From Planctomycetota bacterium (GTDB lineage: Bacteria > Planctomycetota > Planctomycetia > Pirellulales > Lacipirellulaceae), in the NCBI GenBank assembly GCA_029259915.1, contig JAJDED010000010.1, forward strand, positions 1-64,000: a stretch of 64,000 bases of DNA, read 5' to 3'. A program made the position numbers and the translations under genes. Positions 20,390 through 28,717 of this stretch are shown piece after piece; within the stretch, counting starts at the first letter, position 1; each line of letters starts with the position of its first letter. Under the pieces are notes generated by a model. That model did no database searches and had not been told where the DNA came from. It saw nothing but the letters and a program-made list of their open reading frames with translations.

Positions 20390-21421
20390 ATGACCAAAAC
20401 ACTCGACGAAAAACTGGCTCGAATTGCCGAGGACCCGACGTGCGAGGACTTCATTTTGGCCGACGCCAAAGATGCCGACATGGCTTTTGGGATATCGGCG
20501 CCGGGTCGTCGTCAAAACGCTGAGAGTGCCGCCACGGAGTTTTGCACTCTGGACGAATATATCAAGAAGATTTGCGAAGTGGTCGATCAGGGCTTGGTTG
20601 ATATTATGCTGATGAGCGTAAGTACAAGTGATCGCTTGACGCTCGGCATACGATTGTTTGATGACAGTCTCGTCACGCCGGCAATTCGTGCCAACGACAC
20701 GACCGACATCTGGCTGGCCGGGGGAGTAGGAGGCTATAGTTCACAGCCTTCGCTTCCGTTTCGTACGGCAACGATCGATCATGCGATGTGTGGACACGAG
20801 AAGTGCACTCCGGAACAACGGTGCCTTGGGGCCGACTTAGGGCTGTATTCTATCACGTTCAACAACGACGCAACGCTAGACCGTGCGGCATTGGAGTCCT
20901 ATCGTGAGTTTCGCATCGAAGCCGAGGAGAAAGGATTCCGCCATTTCTTGGAAGTCTTTCCGCCCAATGCTTGCCCGGGGCTTGCGCTGGAAGATGTTCC
21001 GCGGTTTGTCAACGATTGTATTGTGCGCACACTAGCCGGCGTGCCCCAATGTGCCCGGCCGATCTTTCTAAAGATCCCCTACTTTGGCCCAGCTGCCATG
21101 GCAGAACTCGTGGCTTACGACCGTTCGCTCGTGGTGGGTATTTTGGGCGGTTCGGCGGGTACTACACTTGATGCCTTTCACATGTTGTGGGCTGCAAAGC
21201 AGCATGGCGCACGCGCCGCACTTTTCGGTCGGAAGATCAACAACGCGGAACACCAGCTATCGTTTATCCGGCATCTACGTGCTTTGGCAGATGGCCAGAT
21301 TGAGCCCACGGATGCGGTGCGAACCTACCATGCCGAACTAAAAGATCTGGGAATATGCCCCGATCGCACTTTGGCGGCAGACCTTTGCTTGAGTGTTTCG
21401 AGTGCAGTAGCCCAAGATTGA
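20390..21421 (+). CDS. Putative class I aldolase-like TIM-barrel protein
   Basis: 343 aa adjacent to kinase and NagB-like gene; barrel-like segments (VDIMLMSVSTSDRL, FLEVFPPN, RPIFLKIPYFGPAAMAELVAYDRSLVVGILGGSAGTTLDAFHML). Confidence 0.5.
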   Translation: MTKTLDEKLARIAEDPTCEDFILADAKDADMAFGISAPGRRQNAESAATEFCTLDEYIKKICEVVDQGLVDIMLMSVSTSDRLTLGIRLFDDSLVTPAIRANDTTDIWLAGGVGGYSSQPSLPFRTATIDHAMCGHEKCTPEQRCLGADLGLYSITFNNDATLDRAALESYREFRIEAEEKGFRHFLEVFPPNACPGLALEDVPRFVNDCIVRTLAGVPQCARPIFLKIPYFGPAAMAELVAYDRSLVVGILGGSAGTTLDAFHMLWAAKQHGARAALFGRKINNAEHQLSFIRHLRALADGQIEPTDAVRTYHAELKDLGICPDRTLAADLCLSVSSAVAQD

Positions 21422-21585
21422 CGGATACCGGAAGGGGATAGAATCATACCCATGAAAGGAATCCTGATGGACTCGTCGGGGAATCCGATCTGTACACCGC
21501 TGCTGGAAATGTATCATCTGGATTGAGGCTCGCAATAATAGCGTGCCAGTTGTAATTTGGAAGGCTGAACGACAGGAGCAGCTTA

Positions 21586-23226
21586 ATGCGACTTTTTGGT
21601 CAATGGTTATTGTCGACTTTCTTGGTGTGTACCTTGAATTGTTTGCCGTCGGAGTGCGATGCTCAGCATAGAGCAGATGAGCGTCCCAATATCCTTATCA
21701 TCCTGGCTGATGACTTAGGCTTCTCGGACATCGGCTGTTATGGTGGAGAGATCGCTACGCCGAATCTCGATTCTTTGGCGGCTGACGGGCTACGCTACTC
21801 GCAGTTTTACAATACAGCCCGTTGTTGGCCGACGCGAGCTGCACTGCTTACCGGATACTATGCACAACAAGTCAACGCAGACGCGTTGCCGATGTCGAAC
21901 AAGCGGGGCTACCATGCACGGCCCGCCTGGGGGCGGCTCCTGCCGAAACTGCTTCAGCCATACGGATATCGCTCGTATCACTCGGGCAAGTGGCACATTA
22001 GTGGAAACCCTCTCGCTAGTGGCTTTGAGCATTCCTACCGTCTAAACGACTATGACCACTTCTTCACTCCCAGTAAACACCTCCTGGATGGAAAAGAGCT
22101 GCCGCCAAAGACGTTGGATGACGGTTACTACGCGACAACAGGAATTGCTGACTATGCCATTGAATTTCTCCAGGAGCACAAGCTGAAGCACCCTAATCAG
22201 CCGTTCTTTGAGTACGTGGCGTTTACGTCGCCGCATTTTCCGCTGCATGCTCCGGCGGTGGACATTGCCCGCTATGCAGAGAAGTACAAAATAGGTTGGG
22301 ATGACGTTCGCACTGCTCGTTGGCAGAGAATGCAGGACATGCAACTGCTCCCGGGCAGTCTCTCTTCCTTGGAACCGGAGATCGGCCCTCCGTATCATTT
22401 TCCCGAAGCACTCGATCAGCTTGGCAGTGGAGAAGTGAACCGAGAGTTGGCGTGGGAATCACTCACCCCCGGTCAGCAGACCTTTCAGGCCGCAAAAATG
22501 GCAGTTCATGCTGCGATGGTTGATCGCATGGATCAAGAGATTGGTCGGATTCTTGACGAATTGAAACGACTCGGCAAGTACGAAAATACCGTAATCTTTT
22601 TCTTGTCTGATAACGGCGCTAGCGCCGAAATCATGATCCGTGGAGATGGGCACAACCCCCAAGCAGATCCAGGATCCGCTGCAAGCTACCTCTGCTTGGG
22701 CCCTGGATGGTCGAGCGCTTCCAACACTCCTTTCCGCCGTCACAAAACGTGGGTTCACGAAGGAGGCATCTCGACTCCTTTGATCGTCCACTGGCCGGAG
22801 CGTATCAAAGAGGGCGGCCAGTGGCGGCAGGCGGTCGGGCATGTCATTGATATTGCCCCTACGATCTTGGATCTCGTTAGAGGCTCTTGGCCGACGATAG
22901 TGGAGTCGATCAAAGTTCCGCCGTCACCAGGATTGAGCATGACCTGCACCTTCGATGAGGATGTGCCCATTGAGCGGGACTGTTTGTGGTGGTTTCACGA
23001 AGGTAATCGAGCGCTCCGCGTCAGAAATTTGAAGTTGGTGGCCGCCAAGGATGAGCCCTGGCAACTTTACGACTTAAGCAAGGATCGTGCAGAAACTCAC
23101 AATTTGACTAACCAGTCGCCCGACAGGATTCAACATCTTGTGAAAACATGGAAAGATCAGACAGCAAGCATCGAACAGCTCGTTAAGCAATGGATTCGAG
23201 TTGGCCTCAAGAAACCCATCGAGTAA
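21586..23226 (+). CDS. Secreted arylsulfatase-type sulfatase
   Basis: Signal peptide; RPNILIILADDLGFSDIGCYGGEIATPNLDSLA; FGly motif NTARCWPTRAALLTGYY; SDNGAS. Confidence 0.93.
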   Translation: MRLFGQWLLSTFLVCTLNCLPSECDAQHRADERPNILIILADDLGFSDIGCYGGEIATPNLDSLAADGLRYSQFYNTARCWPTRAALLTGYYAQQVNADALPMSNKRGYHARPAWGRLLPKLLQPYGYRSYHSGKWHISGNPLASGFEHSYRLNDYDHFFTPSKHLLDGKELPPKTLDDGYYATTGIADYAIEFLQEHKLKHPNQPFFEYVAFTSPHFPLHAPAVDIARYAEKYKIGWDDVRTARWQRMQDMQLLPGSLSSLEPEIGPPYHFPEALDQLGSGEVNRELAWESLTPGQQTFQAAKMAVHAAMVDRMDQEIGRILDELKRLGKYENTVIFFLSDNGASAEIMIRGDGHNPQADPGSAASYLCLGPGWSSASNTPFRRHKTWVHEGGISTPLIVHWPERIKEGGQWRQAVGHVIDIAPTILDLVRGSWPTIVESIKVPPSPGLSMTCTFDEDVPIERDCLWWFHEGNRALRVRNLKLVAAKDEPWQLYDLSKDRAETHNLTNQSPDRIQHLVKTWKDQTASIEQLVKQWIRVGLKKPIE

Positions 23227-23637
23227 ACGCTTATGTGTGTTTAACTGGAAAAGAAGTTCTATAATGTTTCTCGATGCCGAGTCTCTTTATTGGCAAAGTG
23301 TGGCTATAAGAACTTCCAAGCTTGACGATCTCTTATTTGTTCGCAGATATTCAACTCCGGCTGAGCATCGGCAGGGCCGATAAAATCCACACCGAATCGT
23401 CTGAATTTCTCAAACATTTTCGGGAAAATGCCGAGAGTCGTACCGTGCAAAAATTAGTGCCACCAAGAAAAGTGATTGAGTTACTGGAGTTACGTTGCAA
23501 TTCAAAGCCGAGAAATTGTCGCAATGAGAGACCCATTGCCAATTGACGACAGATATTGTCAATCGATGAAAACCGGCGACAATTGTTTTTGGCAAGCCTG
23601 AGGGTAAGCGGCTTTTTTGGTTTTCGCAAAGTACAGC

Positions 23638-23722
23638 GGAGGAACGACTTAAGAAAAGTGGGTTCCTGATTGGAATTCAGGTGCTCCGTAAGGAGTTGCG
23701 GGTTCGAGTCCCGTGCCCTCCG
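23638..23722 (+). tRNA. Degenerate class II tRNA-Ser(GGA)-like sequence
   Basis: Anticodon arm CCTGA-TTGGAAT-TCAGG (GGA), variable arm CTCC-GTAA-GGAG, T arm GCGGG-TTCGAGT-CCCGT, terminal GGAGG/CCTCC pairing; D-arm lacks a normal 3' half and the acceptor has mismatches. Confidence 0.45.
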
Positions 23723-23780
23723 CTTTGACAACCGATGACAACCACAGTGGTGTAAAATGTAACGCCGTCAGAACAGTTCG

Positions 23781-24965
23781 CTACCGTTGAAAGATCGGTA
23801 GCAGTTGGTTTGGTGCTCCCAGGGCCATGACGGCCAGTGCTGTGGAGTACGTTGTGCCGAACTGTCCATCGTAGCGATGGTTTTCCGCAGGCCAAGAGCC
23901 CTCGGGTGTCTGATTTTTAAGCAGTACCCGTACCATAGGCGGGTAAAATTGTTGCCAATACTTGCCACCCAATTGATACATTGCCTGGGTACATACAAAC
24001 GCACTGTAATGGTATCGATCTCTGGGAAATTGGGTTTGTGTGAATCTTTCAATTTGGTTGTAGCGGCGGAAATCTTGTTCTAAAATCCACTCTCCTGCCT
24101 GGATTGCTTCAGGAGCATCGTGTAAGCCGGCATGGGCAAGTGCCAGGATTCCTGCGCCAGCCATTCCTCGGCTACGCTCATCAATGTCAGTAACACGCAA
24201 AAGAAATGCACCGAATTTAGGTCGGTAGCATTTCCTGACAAAACCTACGGCTTCGTCGATTGGTTTTTGCGGGACATCGAAGCCCGCATTCTTCGCTGAT
24301 CGTAAGAACATCAGCTGCCAGCCAGAGACCGACAAATCAGCGTTAAAATCTCCTTGGACGTTCAAATAACGCCATCCCCCCTTTTCCTCGGGAACGCGTT
24401 TAGGCCATCGCTGCATTGCCAGAGTGGCTTCAATTGCATTTTTGATAGTGGAGTCAAGATTTTCGATCTGACTAGCCTGCCCCATGGCATACGCTTCGCT
24501 CAAAGTGAGACCGGATAAAGCGTGATTGTAGGGCGCGGTATTACTTATCTCGTAGGAGACGTTGCGAGAAATCGTTTCGCCACGCGGTGCGATCAGCGAC
24601 AGCAGGCCGTTCTGTTTTTGGCACGAGGCAATATATTCGATCGCCTTGAGCAACTGAGCGCCATAGGGCCCCTCGCCAGGAACATGTCCTTGCGCTACAA
24701 ACGCCATCACGCACAAGCTGGTAACTCCAGGCTGCCCTTGTGGCAGGGTAGGAAACGAACCGTTACGCTGCTGTGTGCTGGCTAACCATACCAAAGCACG
24801 TTCTACCGAGTCATCGACACTCTCCCACTCAGCTGATGTCAGCACGTCGACTGAAGTTTCTTGCGCAAAGGTAGCCTTGGTTTTAATCTCAACCAGACAG
24901 AGACACAGTACGAGAAGAATTTTTAGGACATGCTGAAAAAAGTGCGTCTTTGATTTGTGATTCAT
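23781..24965 (-). CDS. Secreted prenyltransferase/squalene-oxidase-repeat (terpenoid cyclase fold) protein, copy 2
   Basis: RALVWLASTQQRNGSFPTLPQGQPGVTSLCVMAFVAQGHVPGEGPYG repeats; ends LGAPNQLLPIFQR. Confidence 0.8.
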   Translation of the reverse strand: MNHKSKTHFFQHVLKILLVLCLCLVEIKTKATFAQETSVDVLTSAEWESVDDSVERALVWLASTQQRNGSFPTLPQGQPGVTSLCVMAFVAQGHVPGEGPYGAQLLKAIEYIASCQKQNGLLSLIAPRGETISRNVSYEISNTAPYNHALSGLTLSEAYAMGQASQIENLDSTIKNAIEATLAMQRWPKRVPEEKGGWRYLNVQGDFNADLSVSGWQLMFLRSAKNAGFDVPQKPIDEAVGFVRKCYRPKFGAFLLRVTDIDERSRGMAGAGILALAHAGLHDAPEAIQAGEWILEQDFRRYNQIERFTQTQFPRDRYHYSAFVCTQAMYQLGGKYWQQFYPPMVRVLLKNQTPEGSWPAENHRYDGQFGTTYSTALAVMALGAPNQLLPIFQR

Positions 24966-24999
24966 AATTTCCTTGCTATGCTAGGAGGCTGCGGCCCGC

Positions 25000-26178
25000 T
25001 TACCTCTGGAAAATTGGTAGTAATTGGTTAGGCGCGCCCAACGAAAGCACCATGAGCGCAGTGGTATAGGCGTTGCCAAACTTACGATCGCTGGAATGGC
25101 TTTCCGCATCCCACGAACCATCGGGGCGCTGATTGGCCAAGATTACCCCGACCATCGGTGGAAAGAACTGTCGCCAATGCCGCCCGCCGAGTTGGTAGGA
25201 TGCCTGCGTACAATTAAACACCCCGTAGTGGTAACGGTCGTCCAGCCAGCCGATTTGGCCGAAGGGTTCGACTTTGTTGTATTCGAGAAAAGTGTTTTCC
25301 AATATCCAGTTACCGGCGGTTTGGGCTTCGTTTGAATTGTGTTTGCCCGCCAATGCCAACGAAATAATCCCAGCACCCGCCATGCCACGCGTACGATGAT
25401 CCATGTGCGACGGCATGAGCACGAACGTACGATATTCTGGATGAAAACAGTTCCGGATGAACTCGACCGCGTCATCGATTGGCTTCTGCTCGACATCGAA
25501 TCCCGCGTTTTTGGCCGAGCGCAAAAACAACATCTGCCAAACCGTGTTCGACAGGTTCGAATCCACAGGTTCGCCGCTGGTACGCAGCAGATCGAGATAT
25601 CGCCACCCACCCTGATCGATTTTTCGGGCTTTGGGCCAGTTCTGCATCTGAAGCGTCGCTTCGATCGACTTCTCGATAATCGACTTGATTTCCTCAGACG
25701 AGGTATGTTGCGTAGACGCATAAACCTCGCTGAGAGCGAGCGACGAAATGCCATGGTTGTAGGTTGCGGTGCCGCCGACCGTCCGCGATACATTGCGGCT
25801 AATCTCCATTCCGAATGGCGCTACCTGAGCAACCAGCCCATTGGGTTTCTGACACGAGACGATATAGCTCACAGAATTTTCCAACAATTTGCCATAGGTT
25901 CCCTCGCCAGGTGTGTGACCGTGGGCCAGATAGGCGAGTGTGCAGAGCGCCGTGACTCCCGGCTGACCCTGCGGCATGGTAGGAAACGAGCCATCGCGTT
26001 GTTGCTGTTTGGCCAACCATGCAAGGGACTTCTGGACCGAAGCATCAACCTCCGACCATTCTTCTTCGGTCAACACATCCATAGATGGGGTGTCCGTCTG
26101 GCCAGCAACCTGCAACGCCATCGATGGCCACACCAGCAAGCAAGTCGCGATAGTCGTATGGATTAAACGATTCATCAT
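25000..26178 (-). CDS. Secreted prenyltransferase/squalene-oxidase-repeat (terpenoid cyclase fold) protein, copy 1
   Basis: KSLAWLAKQQQRDGSFPTMPQGQPGVTALCTLAYLAHGHTPGEGTYG; collinear with the 23781 ORF, same C-terminus PNQLLPIFQR. Confidence 0.8.
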   Translation of the reverse strand: MMNRLIHTTIATCLLVWPSMALQVAGQTDTPSMDVLTEEEWSEVDASVQKSLAWLAKQQQRDGSFPTMPQGQPGVTALCTLAYLAHGHTPGEGTYGKLLENSVSYIVSCQKPNGLVAQVAPFGMEISRNVSRTVGGTATYNHGISSLALSEVYASTQHTSSEEIKSIIEKSIEATLQMQNWPKARKIDQGGWRYLDLLRTSGEPVDSNLSNTVWQMLFLRSAKNAGFDVEQKPIDDAVEFIRNCFHPEYRTFVLMPSHMDHRTRGMAGAGIISLALAGKHNSNEAQTAGNWILENTFLEYNKVEPFGQIGWLDDRYHYGVFNCTQASYQLGGRHWRQFFPPMVGVILANQRPDGSWDAESHSSDRKFGNAYTTALMVLSLGAPNQLLPIFQR

Positions 26179-26213
26179 GGGATTTCTACTCCAACCGTTA
26201 GACCTTTCGGGGA

Positions 26214-28670
26214 CTATTGCTGAACCATCGTCAGCTCCTGTTCGCCCAAGTCGATCGGCTCGTCGGTTGTTTCAGATTTTGATTCGGGTACTGTGACGCT
26301 TTGGTGGAGCAAACCAATCTGCTTCCACTGATAATTGTCGCCCGAGTAAGGCTCTTGGAGTTGCACAACCATTTGATACTGGCCGGGCAGAACGTCTCGG
26401 ATTTCGAATGTTCCATCCTCCGCTATGGCTGCGGCGTAGCTGCGGAAAAACTTTTGGACAGGTGGTTTGGCAGCAGGGTCCGGTTCCTGGCCGAACTGCG
26501 CGAGAGCCTTTCCTAATGCAACCAGTGGGTTGTTCCATCTCGGCCCGGACAGCTGCTCGTGAAATAGCACGAGGCCCATGTTCCAAGCGACTTGCCCTTC
26601 GTACTCGTCAGGCACGGTGAGATGGCCTTTCAAGGTACGTCCTGTGCCACCGATCTGTATTTGGGCAGTCTTCCCGGGTTCGAGAGTGACCTGCTGGGTG
26701 TGTGTCGTGGCTCCCATTTGAAAACGTTGTGCATCTCCGTAATTAATCGTTTTCCCCACGGTAAACGCACCTGCTCGAACTCGATCGAAAGAAAAAGATC
26801 CGTCGCCATTAGTTTGCGCGACATGGGACCAATAGACATTGGGTTGATTCGGTCTATGTTGCATAGGGATACTGAGCTGGATTTGCCCGTCTGGCAACGG
26901 CTCTTTGCCTTGCACGAGTTTTCCCTCGACGCGAGACCAAGGCGTCAGAGTAATCTCATTGGAATCTTCAAACGCCTGGCCTTCAATTTCGCTCCAACCC
27001 GACTCGTGCAAGAAAATCACCAGGAACTCGCTTTCGGGAAAGGGCAAAGTGAATCGACCCTCAGCATCCGCGAGTACATTTCCTGCACCGGAGTTCTGAA
27101 TTTGTTTCCCATTGCTAATTTGCAAGTGCTGGTTAGAGACCGCCATCAAAACCGCCGTGCCTGCGGCTGGCTCTCCCGTCGGAGTTTTTACCAGGCCACT
27201 GGGGCCTGAACCCGCTTCCAATTCGAAGTCGATGGTTACTTCTCCCTCGTCGGTCTTGATCATCCGCGAGACGCCTGGTCGGTAGCCCTCGGCTTCGATT
27301 CGCACCAAATGGCCGAAGCGGGGTTCGGAAAACGTAGTGCGATACTCGCCGCCTTGACCGGACTGAACGTTATAACGTTCCCAATGGAGATTCTGGTTCG
27401 ATTCATTCCAACGAATGCCTTGTACGATGTTGAATTTTTCAATCGCTTTGCCGGTCTCGGAGTCGACAACTTTGCCCTGCACGACCAGAGGATTGGGCAT
27501 GACAATAACGTGTTCGTCGGCTTGCGCGATCAGTTTTTGATTGCGCACTGACACATGGCCCTGCTTAAAAATGGCAAATTCAATTTCATCCGCGGGCATG
27601 CTATCCGATTCCCAGATTCCGGACGAATCTGTCATAAACCTTGGCATGACCCCACCACCCCCACTCACGGTACGGTGGCCGCGCCATGAATCTGGCGCTA
27701 TCCAGACACTCGGAATTGGCTGGCCATCGGGATCGGTAACACGAACGCGAATGCTGTGGCCTGGCTCCAGTTCGAGATCAATCGGCTCCATGTCATGCTC
27801 GGCCGTAACCATCCGTAAGTCGGGAGCCCAATGCTCGGCATAAACAGTAAGCACGCCGTTTCCAGCGGGAACATTTTTCAGTGCATACTCCCCGTTTTCG
27901 TTCGAATCCACCACTTGAGAAGTGCCCCCAAATTGGCTCGATCCCACCGACACCTTGGCGCCGGCAATCGGCTGACCCTCCGGATCCGACACTTTGCCGC
28001 GAATCTCGATCCCTTTTTTCAAAACCAATACATGGTCCAACGACAAGAGTTGATCCCACGTGGCCCGATGTCGGCCGTTAGCCGTGTCCTCGATATAGTC
28101 TGTATGCTGAAGTCGCAGTTGGATTTGCAGCTCGTTCTCGGGGGCCGACTCGTTACGCCAGCGCCCCTCGCTATCGGTAGTGCCAATCACGCCGTTAAGC
28201 CACGGTCGCAACTCTCCTGGCTTGTCATTTCTCGACGAGGTGACAGCCTGGATTTCGACGCCCTCGATTGGATTGCCGTCTTCGTCGTGAACAATGCCGC
28301 CGATCGTGGTCCCTTTGGCGACGGGAATCGTAAACTTGGTGGGCAGCTTATCGCTTTTTCCCCAACGAGCACCAAGTGCTGCGTAGCCGTCTTCGCGTAC
28401 GGTGAGCGTAAGGCTGCTTTCCAGTTGGCTCGGCACATTGAACGAAACGATTCCCTCCTCGTCGGTCATAAGCGGAAATTCCATGCCATCGATCGAAACT
28501 TCGACATTCGCGTCAAGCAGTGGCTTGCCGTCCGGATCGAGCACGGTGATTTCGAGGAATCTAAAACCACCGATTTCTTCGAGTTGAGCCGGGGCCGTGG
28601 AATCCATCAGCAGAGTCGTCAGCGCGAGGACAACGCAGAATAGGTGATGACTGGAACGCATGTTTTGCAT
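26214..28670 (-). CDS. Secreted protein with repeated carboxypeptidase regulatory-like domains
   Basis: Signal peptide; many segments of type ITVLDPDGKPLLDANVEVSIDG, GIVHDEDGNPIEGVEIQAV, GKVSDPEGQPIAGAKVSVG. Confidence 0.8.
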   Translation of the reverse strand: MQNMRSSHHLFCVVLALTTLLMDSTAPAQLEEIGGFRFLEITVLDPDGKPLLDANVEVSIDGMEFPLMTDEEGIVSFNVPSQLESSLTLTVREDGYAALGARWGKSDKLPTKFTIPVAKGTTIGGIVHDEDGNPIEGVEIQAVTSSRNDKPGELRPWLNGVIGTTDSEGRWRNESAPENELQIQLRLQHTDYIEDTANGRHRATWDQLLSLDHVLVLKKGIEIRGKVSDPEGQPIAGAKVSVGSSQFGGTSQVVDSNENGEYALKNVPAGNGVLTVYAEHWAPDLRMVTAEHDMEPIDLELEPGHSIRVRVTDPDGQPIPSVWIAPDSWRGHRTVSGGGGVMPRFMTDSSGIWESDSMPADEIEFAIFKQGHVSVRNQKLIAQADEHVIVMPNPLVVQGKVVDSETGKAIEKFNIVQGIRWNESNQNLHWERYNVQSGQGGEYRTTFSEPRFGHLVRIEAEGYRPGVSRMIKTDEGEVTIDFELEAGSGPSGLVKTPTGEPAAGTAVLMAVSNQHLQISNGKQIQNSGAGNVLADAEGRFTLPFPESEFLVIFLHESGWSEIEGQAFEDSNEITLTPWSRVEGKLVQGKEPLPDGQIQLSIPMQHRPNQPNVYWSHVAQTNGDGSFSFDRVRAGAFTVGKTINYGDAQRFQMGATTHTQQVTLEPGKTAQIQIGGTGRTLKGHLTVPDEYEGQVAWNMGLVLFHEQLSGPRWNNPLVALGKALAQFGQEPDPAAKPPVQKFFRSYAAAIAEDGTFEIRDVLPGQYQMVVQLQEPYSGDNYQWKQIGLLHQSVTVPESKSETTDEPIDLGEQELTMVQQ

Positions 28671-28717
28671 GGTTTTTGACTCAAAAAGGGTAAGATTCTG
28701 TCATCAAAAAATGCTTT

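Noticed and set aside
23351-23731. 126-aa minus ORF MSKRRARDSNPQLLTEHLNSNQEP...
   Set aside because: Its N-terminus is antisense to the tRNA-like element and the rest is low-quality sequence; a typical tRNA-derived false ORF.
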